Shown: positions 9,810 through 21,790 of the stretch, piece after piece
Layout: each line of letters opens with the position of its first letter
How positions within the stretch are numbered: position 1 is the stretch's first letter
Assembly (NCBI GenBank): GCA_030620095.1
Contig: JAUTXW010002103.1
Span: 1,918,001-1,982,000, forward strand
Reading direction: 5' to 3'
From: Kuschelorhynchus macadamiae
Taxonomy: Eukaryota; Arthropoda; Insecta; Coleoptera; Curculionidae
DNA length: 64,000 nucleotides
The notes under the pieces: generated by a model
Databases searched by the model: none
Told to the model about the DNA's origin: nothing
Seen by the model: only the letters and a program-made list of their open reading frames with translations
Made by a program: the position numbers and the translations under genes

Positions 9810-10989
9810 GTTTCCAAAAACCATATTCGACTAAAAACCAATTGAATTTGCTGATTTTATCAAAAATATTAATATTCCTAATGATGGAACTCTTATTTCA
9901 CTAGATGTTAAAAATCTTTTCCCCATTAGAACACCTTTGGAATGTATTGACTCGGTGAGAAGGTTATTGAAACATAAAAATATTCCTAATTTAATTATAG
10001 ACCAACTTATTTTACTTCTATCAACAGTGCTAAATCAAAACATTTTTATGCTTAATGGGCCGCTTTTTCGACAAAAAATAGGTTTGGCTATGGGCTCTTG
10101 TTTTTCTTTTTATAATTTTTTAAATTTCGTCAATAGTTTACATAATAAAGTTTATTTTATATTGGAAAATGAAACACAACATAAAATATCTTTTCAGATT
10201 TGTTACTTATTAGAAAAAAATAATAAAATACATTTTGAAATTTACAGAAAATAGTCAGCTACTGATAATATAATTCAATTTACTTCTAATTCACCCTACT
10301 CATATAAAGTTGCCTTTTTGCAATTCTTTGTTTTTTAGGTTGTTTAAGCTTCCTCTTTCTAAAAATTTTTTTATAAAGAACTCAACACAATAAAACAAGA
10401 TAGCAGATAATAACGGCTGTTCTATATGTTCCATCAATAAGCTTTATTTTAAATTTGTCAACAAATATAAATTCTCTTATAATATAATACACCCTAAGTC
10501 TGACAATATAGATGTATAACATTTTTTAGTAATATTTCCTTACAAATGGCAAAATTCTTTAGAAATGTTAACATATCTATCGCATTTAAAACTGTAGACA
10601 CTCTTAAAAACTTTTAGTTAAAATTAAGGATAAGTAAAACTGATAGATTCTCAAAATCTGCAGTGTATTCGTTGAGTTGTAGCGACTGTTCTGCTGTGTA
10701 TATTGGCCAGTCCGGGAGGAAGATATCTACCAGAGTACAAGAACATGTAAATATCTTTCACAAATATAAAAAGTCTGAAATAACGGAGACTAAACCATCT
10801 ATTAGCTTCAGGACACACCTTTGCTGTATCTGAAAATATAAATATCTTACGTGAGTGTTCCAAGGGAAGGAAATTAGATTTATTAGAAAAAATGGAAATA
10901 ACTAAAGCCAAGAAAAGTCCATTTCTCACCCGTGTTAATGACGTATTTATTTTCGAACCCCATTTTATTTTTAATAACATTAACAATTA
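9810..10989 (+). pseudogene. Penelope-like element: reverse transcriptase and GIY-YIG endonuclease, decayed
   Basis: About 9850-10140 encodes RT motifs: SLDVKNLFP (motif A region), then NQNIFMLNG and GLAMGSCFSF. The GLAMGS signature is typical of Penelope-like elements rather than LINEs. From about 10660 comes a GIY-YIG endonuclease: VYSLSCSDCSAVYIGQSG, then RVQEH. It continues after one frameshift (near 10800) with a helix ending in NNINN and a stop at about 10989. RT-then-GIY-YIG order is the Penelope arrangement. Between them the frame is broken, and the conserved YxDD part of the RT is not found. The copy is inactive. Confidence 0.75.
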
Positions 10990-11149
10990 GGCACTCCAAC
11001 GATCTGTCACTGTCATGTCATTTTTGGGTTGTCGTAGGACAAACAAACTGATTTAGCCGATGAGGCGTAAATATTGGTTTGATAAGTCCCACAATATTGG
11101 TCAAATAGCTGTCGTAGGACAAGCAGCTGTTTCGTTGGACTGCCTAATT
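10985..11149. repeat. Large hairpin at the 3' end of the Penelope-like remnant
   Basis: The left arm AATTAGGCACTCCAACGA (10985-11002) pairs with TCGTTGGACTGCCTAATT (11132-11149), 17 of 18 positions. The loop holds two direct copies of GTCGTAGGACAA (11050 and 11111). The left arm overlaps the end of the endonuclease reading frame. Role unknown; possibly part of the element's terminal structure. Confidence 0.65.
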
Positions 11150-12295
11150 ATTAGCATTGTTTATTTAATTTTTAACCTTATTTACGGACCAGTCATGTGA
11201 CAATTGAGACTGATCTGTATTCTTCTTTTATAGTTTTATTTTAACACACTTAACTACATGGGCTCGTTTTAAGATTTGTGGAGCATATGCAACCATCAAT
11301 ACTCAAGGATTCAGCCTCTTGTTATTCTTCTAAGATGTAACGTGTGATTTGTTGTTTTAAATGTGTTAAGGTAGCTTTTCTTGTCACTTTAGGTTTTATA
11401 AAATATTTGTTTGACTGAGACCACAGACTTTGTGTTTTATTTAATAGAATTAAGTGCCGAATTCTAAATGTTATCAATTTGATGTAAATAATGACCAGTC
11501 CGAATAAAATAATAGAATGTCTAAAATACAGGCAACGACCTACATTTAAAATATACATTCAAAAACACTTCGTATAATATCGGTTTATAGGTTACTAGCT
11601 ATTATTCGTTTGCCACAAAACCGGCATTAAATATTAAACTAACAGTTATAAAAGTATAACACGGTATAAATGACCACAGAAATATCAATACACCTATATT
11701 TAGATAAATTAATAGAGACCCAGGTAGGCAGATATTTCCGTAAAATTATAGGTTTTAGTTATAAATTTATCTTTATGCATTTTCGGTATCATAATGAATG
11801 ATATAACTTTCACACAATGGTTAATATGCTAATGTACTACTGATATATATGCTATTTAACAGCCAATGAAAACTATATACCCCGATTTTCCGGCTCTAAA
11901 ATGAAAATCAGGAAAAACGTTTGGTCCCGTCGATTCTTGATTTGAAGTGGAAATATTTTTTTAGTTTTTTTCATCCCGCAGCTTTAACTAGGTGGAGAGA
12001 ACAACCCCGAAATTTCAATAGGAGAGAGGGGTCCTGCTTTGTAAAAAAATCAAAGAAATCTGGGACCTGTCGATTTGAAGGGGAACAATTTGTCTTGCTG
12101 TAGGCGGAACTTACCTACATACGAAACCACTTAGCCTGCAGAAGGCCTCAAAATTAAAAAGAAAATGTTTTTTTTTAAATTTCTTGGAAACGTGCTAATT
12201 GATTTTAACGACTTTTAGTGTATGGTCAAATACTGTAAAACGACAATAATGGTATAATGGCCAGCTATAAAGTGGACTGTTATAAAAGTTACGAC
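11150..12295. other. No gene seen
   Basis: AT-rich sequence with only short chance ORFs. 11450-11530 resembles 9437-9480 (see the tandem duplication entry). I see no terminal repeats or motifs in the remainder. Confidence 0.5.
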
Positions 12296-14677
12296 CAGGG
12301 GCGTGCGGTGAAATTTTAAGAAAGGGAAGCAATTTTTAGAAATTTACCTATTTGCAATGTAATTCGATTCTTCGATCATTTTTTGCAAATTCGTCAATGA
12401 CGTCATCATAAAAACGTCGATGCTCCGACATATTTTGGAGAAGTTTATTTTCAATGGACAATAGCGATGTATGTGAAAGTCTCTCCTGCTCCGTTGAATT
12501 CCTCACGAAATTTTTTATATGTTTCAGTGTTGAAAAATTGCGTTCTACTGATGAACTTGTGGCAGGTATTGTCAATACTAATTCATACAATTTCGACACT
12601 TCGGTGTAGGCATCTTCCAGCTCCTTGTCTTTTAAAAATTGCATTAGTTCCTTAGCGTTATTTTTTGCGCTAATGTCATCAGTTTCGTAAATCACTTTTA
12701 GTTCAGATCGCAGTAACACTCGGTCGAAGAACTGGCCATAATAAAGAAGAAGAGATTTAAACGCATCTTCTGGAAAAGTTTTTCCTTTAAATGCATCAAA
12801 ATGGCAGAGCTTGAGGAATTTAAAATCACTTAAACCGTTAAATCTATAGTTTATTTGTTGCTGAATTTGATCGATTATTTCATAAAAGAGGCGTCTGTAT
12901 AATGTTTGAACGTCTCCCACCTTGTCTGTTCGAAGACGCTTGGCTTGTGGCTCTACATTTAACGTCATCGTTTTCTCCTAAAATAGGTCAAAGTCATCTC
13001 TTTTTTGGCTTAACGTGGACTTAAAATCATCCACTTTTTTTAGGCAAAAAGCAATATCATTTGTTTTAGTTTGTAATATATTAAAAACATTGTCCGAGAA
13101 TGGAAATATTTCTGAAAATATCTTCAACAAATAATTAAAATTAAAATCTCGTTTCAAACAGTCCAAAACCCCCTCGAACTATTTATTGCTTCTGAGTCCC
13201 ACGTTTCATTATTTTCTATTATATTCTCAAATACTTCAATCAGTGATTCACGATTCTCAGATACTGTTAACACAAGTCTTCCATTATAGTTCCAACTAGT
13301 AGGAGCTATTTTGGGCAATCGTTTGTGGACAATGGAGTCCAAAGCTTGTGTACGTTTTGTTGACTTGGAAAAAAAAGCAGCCATGCCATTTAGAGTAACG
13401 AAAAATACTTTACACTCTTTAATGTGATTGATGGACTGGGATAAAACTAAATTTAATTTATGAGCGAAACAATGGACAAACACAGCATTTGGGAAAGTTT
13501 CTCGAACTTTAGTTTGCAGACCCCCTAATTGTCGTGCCACCACTGCAGCTCATCATAGCTTTGAGCAACTAATTTTTTCTCTCCATTAATTTCTTTAGTA
13601 ACGTTATAAACTACAGTATATAAAGCATCTGCTGTACGATTTTCGGACACATTCTTAAAACCTAAAAATCGCTCTTGAATACTTCCGTCTGTTTTAACGT
13701 AGCGTATTACTATAGATAATTAGCTAAAATTAGTGATATCAGTTGTTTCGTCCAGAACAATAGCAATGAACCGCGCCTAGCCAATCTCCTGCTTAATTCT
13801 TTTTAGAATAATGGTTGCAACAGCGGAAATTAAATCATTCTGGATTCGATTTGACGTTCCGCGAAAAACGCTAGACTGTTCTAAATGATTTTTTAAGCAA
13901 TCATCATATTTAGCCATTAAACTACTTAAATCTTGAAAATTTCCTCTATTTGAAGAAACCCTTGTTTCGTCATGACCTCTAAATCCCAATTCGTGCTGCC
14001 CGAGAAAACAAACAACACCGATAAGTCTTCAGTTTTTCATTTTTGTCGTTAAATTTTTCGGCGGTTTTGCCCTTCCTTTAAGAAATATTTGAAGCTTATC
14101 AGCAAAGTTTAATGTTGAAAATCCCTTTATTATTAAGACACACACCACACATTCACACACAATCTTCTTACTAAATTTTCCAACATTTTCAACGTTATTA
14201 CCGACAGCCGAAGTTGACGATATTTGCATATCCAAGTCCGTATTATTGTCTTCCATATCCCACCATGCACGACGCGACGTACGTATTACACAACACACGG
14301 ATAGCCGTTCATAGAAAGAACCTACTCCAATGATAGCTTCCGCCCCCACTTAAAGCACGCGACTAAAATGCAAAAATTGCAAACATCTGGTGGAAAGTTC
14401 AATAACCTCTGGCTCGATTCACATGAAATCAAGCATACAGGACTTGGCTGCAGAGAAGCTAGCGGCCCGCAATAGGTTCTATTCCATTTTCTATTGTCGC
14501 TCGATCGGAGTCAAGGCTGCGTTTATTATGGGCTTGATAATTAAGATAATATGTTAGCATTTTTAATATAAACTAAATTAATGGGTTCCTATTTCAAAAA
14601 TTACATTTTAGAAGATGTTTTGTAATTTTTTTTGGGGAATCACTGCTTCCCTTGCTTCCATGGACTGCACGCCTCTG
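12296..14677 (-). mobile_element. hAT-2 DNA transposon (ZMYM/DUF4371 type)
   Basis: The left end CAGGGGCGTGCGGT (12296) matches the complement of the right end CAGAGGCGTGCAGT (ending at 14677). A second shared block, AAGGGAAGCA, lies 20-30 bases inside both ends. The adjacent 8-mers (GTTACGAC and ATTTTGTC) do not match well, so the target duplication is decayed or the ends are slightly misplaced. The interior is a decayed hAT transposase on the minus strand. Confidence 0.8.
12348..14270 (-). pseudogene. hAT-2 transposase, broken into several frames
   Basis: Reading on the minus strand, the N-terminal piece (from about 14254) begins MEDNNTDLDMQISSTSAV. Next comes a DUF4371 piece (13777-13989, RGHDETRVSSNRGNFQDL), then the catalytic region (13154-13543, VFVHCFAHKLNLVLSQSI). 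The last piece, 12348-12968, is a clean 206-residue C-terminus with LTIPATSSSVERNFSTLKHI and NDRRIELHCK, the hAT dimerisation domain. Stops or shifts separate the pieces. It resembles hAT-1 in domain order and in the closing NDRRIxL motif, so the two are relatives. Product: nuclear cut-and-paste transposase, now inactive. Confidence 0.85.
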
Positions 14678-14679
14678 AT

Positions 14680-15258
14680 TTTGTCGTCGGACTAGTTTAA
14701 TATTTTACAATTACTGTTCTAAATGTTATTTAAATATAGTGAATTTAATATTAAATTATTACTTACCTGCTAGTGAGAATTTAAAAATACAATATTTTTA
14801 TTATATAAATAAAAAAATCGGTAAATTTTTTTTACCCTTGACTTCCCTCGTATGATTTTTTCCATTTGTTTGGAATAATGAAGTGTGACTCAGTTTACTT
14901 CAGTACATAGTCACAGTATATAAGTGTCACATATAGTTTTCATTTTTATTGGGCGCCATTTTGTTTCATGATATTGGATTCCTACCAATATTTCACCATT
15001 ATCTTTCTAGCTATGTCACACTTAACTTGTGGGCATAATTTAAAATACATTCAATAAATAGTTTTTACATTGACTCATACCGCCATTTTGTTACGTCATA
15101 TTGAATTCTTTCCAGTTTATCCATTTGCATATTTAATTTTTCTGCAAAATTTAAAGTCAATTGAACAAAATTTTTTTACGATGATTTTTTAAAAAATTTA
15201 TTTGGCCGCCATTTCGTTTTGCCATCTTAAATTGATACCCATATTATCAGTCTTTACA
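14680..15258 (+). repeat. GGCCGCCATTTTG-type dispersed repeat units
   Basis: Units with GGGCGCCATTTTGTTTCATGATATTGGATT (quoted in parts: GCGCCATTTTGTTTC at 14952), CCGCCATTTTGTTAC (15081) and GGCCGCCATTTCGTTTTGCC (15204). Each is followed by a lead such as AAAATTTAAAGTCAATT about 60-90 bases later. They match the array at 39395-40935. No gene. Confidence 0.6.
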
Positions 15259-15483
15259 TACTCCGTTGGTCCGCAGATATTTCCTAATTCCAAATAATAC
15301 GGCACTTTAACATAACAAGAAGACCGCTAACGAAGACCATTTAGGAACTTAATATCTGGCAAATATTTTCGAGCCAATTCCATAGTTTAATAATTTCGAT
15401 CAGGGTATATGTTCGGTGCCAACGGAGTAGGTAAAGACTGATAATGTGGGTTTCATGCGGGATATAAAATCTATATATGTGTC

Positions 15484-15518
15484 CTGAGGATGCAACAATA
15501 AAGTTGCGAAACGTCGAC
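15484..15518 (+). ncRNA. Hammerhead-ribozyme-like motif, copy 1
   Basis: CTGAGGA (15484-15490) fits the hammerhead core CUGANGA. It is followed by a short stem GCAAC-AATAAA-GTTGC and then GAAA (15508-15511) and CGTC. One extra base (T) lies between the core and the stem. I could not establish stems I and III by eye, so catalytic activity is unproven. Confidence 0.45.
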
Positions 15519-15709
15519 AATTTAAAAATAGAGTCCTGTTTTTTTTCTGTATCCTAACTCCAAATAATACACCACTCTAACATAACAACAAGAGGACCGT
15601 TATCGAAAACCACTTAGAAACTTAATATCTGGGAAATATCTGTGGACCAGCGTAGTAGGTAAATACTAATAATATGGGTTTCAAGCAGGATATAGAATCT
15701 ATATGTGTT

Positions 15710-15744
15710 CTGAGGATGCAACAATAAAGTTGGGAAACATCGAC
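15710..15744 (+). ncRNA. Hammerhead-ribozyme-like motif, copy 2 (degenerate)
   Basis: Same layout as copy 1: CTGAGGA, a stem around AATAAA, GAAA (15734-15737). The stem closing base is changed (GTTGG instead of GTTGC), and CATC replaces CGTC after GAAA. Probably inactive. Confidence 0.35.
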
Positions 15745-15814
15745 AATTTAAAAAAAGATTTACTTTTTTTACTGGATCTTAACTCCAAATAATACACCAC
15801 TCTAACAATTTGTT

Positions 15815-16250
15815 TTAACATATTACTAGGTCATCCTCATATTACCCTTAATGTTTAGTTAAAATTTGAAGTCATCGGGTAAGTAGTATTTAAGCTATGT
15901 CGCGAACTAATAGACATACAGACAGACGAAACGACGAAATTGACATGTTTTTTACAATCATTTACAGAGTAATATCTAATAGGCATATTGGCTTATATTT
16001 GTCAAAGAAAGAATTTTTTTTGTCTCACTATATAGCACAATAACAAACTGGCGCGTTCACGGAGCCTGACCAACTGTGTATGTGCCGGAGACCCGACCGG
16101 TATCTACAACTTATATTTTTAATCAGTAAACTTCGGTAATACTCTTTAGAAAATGAAAATGGATTTCATCTAATGTCTGAGGGTTATTGAAAATGGCGCC
16201 AGCATGTAAAATTCGTGCCAATGAATCTTCACGAGTATGTACACGAGTCT
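15815..16250 (+). repeat. Dispersed repeat fragment and unannotated DNA
   Basis: 15830-15950 carries TCATCCTCATATTACCCTTAA, AAAATTTGAAGTCATCGGGT and CTATGTCGCGAACTAATAGAC followed by a GACAGAC tract, the standard 3' part of the GGCCGCC repeat. 15960-16250 shows nothing recognisable. Confidence 0.55.
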
Positions 16251-16830
16251 TGTAAATTTCTGTTTTAAAAGCGCCTTACAAAAAGTGATCGCATATATTT
16301 AACCTCAGGGAACGTGGTGGCCATCTGGTGCATGATTGCCTCTTCCAATTCACCCGTTGAGATACTGGTTATGTAGATATTGCCGAACAGTAGCGGAAAA
16401 ATGTGGTGGGGCACCATCGTGCATATATCATAATTCTTGTCGAAGTAAAAGGGGCACATTTTTTAGAAGAATTGGCAGCGTATTTTCCAAGAAATTTAAA
16501 TGTGAATTTTCATCTAATCTTCCTGGAATCTCCACTCGACCGATAAAATCGCATCCATACATAATATGGATGTAATAATAGTTCTTTTAAAATATCGTGT
16601 ACACTAGTTTTAGGAATGCCCAACTCACGTTCTACGCAATGAACACTGACACTCGGTTCTTCTTCAACCATTTCCACAACTGCTTTTTCATTTTCGAGAA
16701 TTCGACTTGTTCGCATACGACCCCTGCTTTGAAAATATATCTCAAAGCTGCCCGTTTCCGGAAAATGGCGTTCATTATTGCCAAATGGTTGGTTATTTGG
16801 CACTCGACGGTTTGGATAGTATAGCATTGC
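16250..16830 (-). pseudogene. DUF4817-type mariner transposase remnant
   Basis: The N-terminal part (from about 16827) reads RRVPNNQ, then ERHFPETGSFEI (end of a DUF4817-like HTH), RGRMRTSRILENEKAVVEMV and a second HTH ending ELGIPKTSVHDILKE. After an internal deletion near 16510 the frame switches to a catalytic piece that can be read as MHDGAPPHFSATVRQYLHN (16370-16440), with the second acidic residue of the DDD triad. The third acidic region is lost. No TIRs were identified. Inactive fragment of the same broad mariner group as those at 31, 34, 47, 52 and 63 kb. Confidence 0.7.
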
Positions 16831-16939
16831 ATATTAAGTGGTAAATAGAGATTCGAAATTAAAAATAGTCTAATATTCTTAGAGACAACTTGTGAACATA
16901 TGACAAATTATTAAATATCATGGTAGCGAAAACTGGTGC

Positions 16940-18910
16940 AATAATTAATAATAATAAGACTATTATTACCTGTCTATATTTGCAAAGTCCTAGAAAGAAT
17001 GATCAAGAATCGAAAGGCCCTCTAATCCCAAACCAATATGGCTTTCCTAAACATAAATCCAGAGTAGATCATCTAGTTGGCCTGGAAATGTATATTCAGT
17101 CAGCTTTTCAAAGAAAACATCATCAAATTACTTGCTTCATGGATTTATCTCATACCTATGACATCACCTGGAAGCACAATATCCTCCTTTATTTTAAAAA
17201 CCTAAATTTTATAGGCCATCTCCCATCTTTTACTTCCAACTTTCTGTTCAACAGATCCTTCTCTGTTCGTGTTCATAACACCTCATCCCCCTTTTTCAAC
17301 AAGAAGGGTCCGTCCTAAGCTCAACTATATTCATTATCGCAATGCATTCTATAGATCTCTCTATCCCAAAACAAATTTCCTGCAGACTATATGCCGATGA
17401 CCTTATTATCTATCATACCTCACCTTTTTACCGTACTACTAATCATCTTAAAACCTAGTGAAACTCAACTAGCTTCTATTTTTTCCTATCTAATTCGAAA
17501 GTTGTACGTTTCTGTAAATTAAGAAACTGCTCTAAACTAAACTCCCTTCATCATGACCAAATTAACATTCCTATGTACAATGAGTTAACATTTCTAGGCC
17601 TTCTTCGACAAACTCAATTGGTGACCTCACCTTTCCTTGTTAAAAGCCATGACCATGAAGAATCTTAATTTGCTCCGGTATTTTTCCAGCACAACATGGG
17701 GTTCAGACTTCCCACCCTGATAAGAATATACACATCTATCATTCGATCGAAGCTAGACTACGGAGACTTTATATATGGTTCAGCTCGTCCATCTCAGAAC
17801 ACTCGATTCGATTCAAAACCAATCTCTCAGACTTGCAGTAGGAGCTTTTTGCACCTCCCCAATCCCAAGTCTAAAATGTAATACGAATACCCCGCCTCTG
17901 GAAAGTCGACGTATGATGTCCTTTTACGATACTCTGCTTCTCTGAAATCAAGACTATCTAAGTATCCAAATTCTAATCAAATGTTCTTCACTGATGGTTC
18001 AAAGACATTAGACGGGGTAGGAGACTCTGTAGTCTTGAAAAATATACCCTTCTTAAATTTAAACTTAACAATCTAACTTCAGTTTTCTCCGCAGAGCTCC
18101 TAGCTATCCGAGAAGGTCTTTCGTTCTTGTCTCAGATTCTTCGAGCGCTCTCACAGCAATAAAATCTCTTCATACTTCACATCCTTTGATCTATTGTATC
18201 CTGGATCTCTTGCACATGGCCAAGCTTCGTCCTATAAACATTTTCTTCATCTGGGTGCCAAGTCATACGGGCATCCCTGGAATCGAAAAGGCTGACGAGA
18301 CCGCAATAGCTGCAATTCAGGATGGGACAATCATCTCTTCCCTCTTCTCTATAATAGATTTTCATAATTATATATCCAATGTTTTCAAAAGTTTCCTCTA
18401 ACTGGAATGGGATACGTACGAGAACAGTAATAAACTCTTCAGCATTACCTCTTCTTTTGATCTCTTTCCCGATCTCCTCAGAAAACATAATGTTATGTGG
18501 AAGAGATTAGCTATAGGTCATACATATGTTAGGCATTCGTATTTATTAAAGGGAGATCCATCTCTAACTTGCCATCTCTGTCAAAATCCCATTTCAAACT
18601 CCCTCATTCTTTTTACCTGCCCTCATTTTAACAATGTAAGACAAACAAAACTCTATAACAGGTAAAATTGCTTTGGATATGAAATTCGATTGCCTTCGGG
18701 CTAAAAACATTAAAAATTTCATTAAACAGATTAACATGTGCCATCTTGTTTAAATAATTTTCGTATTGTACATTTTTGTGTACTTTGATTATTTACAATA
18801 TTTATATACTCAAGTGCTATTTAAACCCAAAACTTTCATGGCGCTAAATGGACCAAGTTACTGACGCGCCTTACACTCAAATTGCATTCATTCATTAACT
18901 TTTTACCAAC
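16940..18910 (+). pseudogene. LINE-A: non-LTR retrotransposon with RT and RNase H
   Basis: RT motifs appear in order: NQYGFPKHKSRVDHLVGLE and CFMDLSHTYDITWKHNIL (motif A), then LYADDLIIYH (active-site YADD, about 17389). RNase H follows: FFTDGSKTLDGVG (about 17985), AELLAIREGLSF and FIWVPSHTGIPGIEKADETA (18250-18305). A Cys/His-rich tail (CHLCQNPISNSLILFTCPHF) ends the coding region near 18630. RT followed by RNase H is seen in I-group LINEs. Several frameshifts break it, and the endonuclease is missing, as in a 5'-truncated copy. The 3' end is probably near 18910, after CATGGCGCTAAATGGACC and GACGCGCC. Confidence 0.8.
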
Positions 18911-19059
18911 TATTCCTAATAAAAGGAAAGATTCATAACCGGGAAAGTTTTGGATAAAGGCCGGAAATTTACCGATCTTTTTAATGCGTCTCTAGCGCAC
19001 TTAGTATCCCAATACGGTCTCTGAGTTGCAAATATTTGATAGAGTAGAATAAAAGAATT

Positions 19060-21790
19060 GAATAGTTTATATTACCATAAAATACATTATTATATAAAGG
19101 GTCGTCAAAAAGTATATATAAAAAAAAAGAAAAAATATAAAATTAAAAATAAATACAAACTTATAATACACATTAAAAAAACAAACACAAATAAAAAACG
19201 TACATGTAAAACATTTTAAAAAACAATACACATAACATGCAATCAGAATACAAAAACTGAACAATTCGCACAAACGATTAGTATAAATACTATCATGTGT
19301 CAAGCTGTAACGAAAATCTCAAGACTGCAAATTGTCTGACTTTGTTCCTAAAGTTGTTGCCACTAAGAACTTTATAGTGTTTGGGCAGTTTATTATAAAG
19401 GGTCAGATAACTGTAATATGGAGATCTCCGAAAGAATGAGTTTTTATGAGATGGTACACTAATGACATTCTCATTTCTAGTCTTTCACGAATTAGTCTCT
19501 CCCAGTTTGACAAATAATTTAAGATTATTGTTTGTATAAATTAGACACTTAAAAATATATATACAGGGCAATGTTAAAATTCGCCTTTGAGTAAATATAT
19601 GCAACTATCCATAGGCGTGAGATTGAAAATCAGTCTTAAAATCCTTTTTTGTCCAATAAAGACTCTCTCTCATACTGCTCTACCTCGCTATGAAATAATA
19701 TTATTAGAAAAGTGGCTGTGAGCCAAAGAATAATAAACACTAAGCAAGCCAGACTCGTTAAGTGTATTCTTTAAGTTCAGAACAGCAAAGTAGGCAGAGT
19801 TAAGCTTAGCACAGACATGCTCGACGTGACTATTAAAGTTTAGGGATGAGTCTATTATAGTCCCCAAAAATTTGTTAGAATTTGAAAACTTAATGTTGTT
19901 AAGGTTATCAAAATTTAAAAGCAAGGGTTTACGTACATTTATACAGTTTTGTCGGAGTTAAGTATTAGATGGTTATTATGGCACAAAATTTCCATATCGC
20001 TAAAAATGTTTCTTAAAATACTGGAAAGCTCCTCGGGGGTATTTGCCGCTAATATCATCGTCGTATCATCGGCATACATTGTAACGTATCCAGTACTAAT
20101 ACTTTCTGGCAGATCATTGGCATATAGTAAAAAAAGTAATAGTCCCAGTACTGAGCCTTGGAGAACTCCAATATTTACAGATCTAGGTTCACAATACGCC
20201 TTCATACATTACTGTCATCTCACGCACAGATAAATATGAATTAATCCAGGCGGACATTTTACCACGTATACCCATACTGTATAGCTTCAAAAGTAAAATA
20301 TCTTTATTGACAGTATCAAATGCTATTGAACGGTCAAAGAAGAGAGCCACAACATACTTTCCCTGGTCAAGCATAGAATAGATGTAGTTTAAGAAACGAT
20401 AGGAGGCTGTTTCGATTGACTTATTAGGTAAAAAACCATGCTGACACTCACTTAAAATATTTTTTTTTTTTAACAAAATTAAGTATTTTCTCATAAATTA
20501 TTTTCTCTAAAATTTTAGAAAATATGCTAAGAATTGAAATTTGACGATAATTTTCTATGTCGTCACGGTCGTTTCTTTTATGTAGTGGTATCACATTTGC
20601 AGTGAACTTACATTTATTAAATATGTAAGTTGGTAACTAATGTAATCCCTAGCGGCCTTTACATTTATATCATCAGAACCAGCAATATTTGTGTTTTTCA
20701 AATTCGAAATTATTTTTATTACTTGGTCCATCGAGACAGTTTCAGTAAGTTAGTAAGAGAAGTCAGAGATTTAATTGAGTCCACTTTCGCACTATCATAC
20801 TGATTTTTTTAATTTATTAGCCGAAATAGAACTAAAATGATCTACAAATTCAGTTACTATACGGTTAGGTTTAGAAATAACGCTGTTTAGGTTTAATTTT
20901 ATAAGTTGTGAATTACTTTTACCTCTATTTAATTTCATATTAACGATTTTCCAGACTTCTACTTTATTTTTGGAGTTTTCATTTTTGTTGCGATAGAACG
21001 TTTTTTTACTTAATCTAATTTGCTGCCTATATTGTTTTTTTAAGATCTTTGTATTGTATTGTTAAATTGTCGTCTTTGGTATGTTTTTGTAGATAATGTA
21101 GCCTATCAAATTCTGTTTTTATTTCATAAAGATTATCATTATACCAACTAAATGACTGTTATTTTTATTACTTAAATGTTGTGTTTTGTATGGACAGTAG
21201 CAGTTTAAGCAGTGTACAATAGAACCTATATAATTATACCATGCTTCTTCCAACGAAATATTAGGGCCAACAATATCGGTCCACTCCTGTCGTTTAAGCA
21301 TGTTGGGAAACAACGCAACATTATTGCCAGATAAGTCTCTTATACAAGCTCTGCGGCAATCCAGTTTATCTACATTTCTGCAAAATTCAAGCTTGAATGA
21401 AAATTTATTGGCAAAATCATCACTAATATGAGGATTAAGAACCCTGCAATTCCAAAACTTGTCCAGAATCTTAGTTGTTACATAATCAATCGTACCAACA
21501 CTAGACTGCCCGCCCACGACTGACGAGATCCTTGTTGATTCATTGGTAGTAACTTTTAGCAAAAAACAATTAAAAATATCATCCAATTTTCTTTTCTGTA
21601 TGATGTGTTTGGCGTAGTCTATATTAAGATCCCCCACAAATATTACATATTTACAAAACTGAAATGCCTTTGAATATTTCTTGAAATAATAGTGCTTTCA
21701 AAGTCAAATAAACTGTCTTTCAAATATTGTCGTGTTGAAAAGTATTGTTCTAGCCAAGTTAACACAATTTTTTGTCTGTTTCATAAGTGG
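19060..21790 (-). pseudogene. LINE-B: Jockey/CR1-like non-LTR retrotransposon, decayed
   Basis: Minus strand. An endonuclease tail with VGDLNIDYAKHI and GTIDYVTTKI lies at 21119-21650. The RT core runs from about 20500 down to 19690: ECQHGFLPNKSIETASYRFL, AFDTVNKDILLLKLYSMGIR, VLQGSVLGLLLFLLYANDLP and the catalytic YADDTTM. The downstream thumb region and a C-terminal stretch with LTLYNKLPKHYKVL end near 19305. An A-rich low-complexity stretch (19090-19200 on this strand T-rich) follows as a possible 3' tail. At least three frameshifts separate the pieces, one at a homopolymer near 20460. 5' truncation near 21790 is typical of LINEs. It faces LINE-A tail to tail. Confidence 0.8.

Larger units (their letters stand above)
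15259..15800 (+). repeat. Tandem repeat (~2 copies, 230-270 bp) with hammerhead-like motifs
   Basis: CCAAATAATACxxCACTxTAACATAACA occurs at 15290 and 15560, with a partial third copy at 15784. TGGGTTTCA followed by a GGATATAxAATCTATAT stretch and CTGAGGATGCAACAATAAAG occurs in both full copies. Tandem copies carrying hammerhead motifs are known from Penelope-like elements, and such an element lies 4.5 kb away; a link is inferred only. Confidence 0.65.

Noticed and set aside
12288..14685. An 8-bp target duplication for hAT-2
   Set aside because: GTTACGAC and ATTTTGTC do not match well enough, although the TIRs do.
19067..19303. 78-codon aromatic-rich ORF near the LINE-B tail
   Set aside because: Low-complexity AT-rich translation; it overlaps the likely 3' end of LINE-B.
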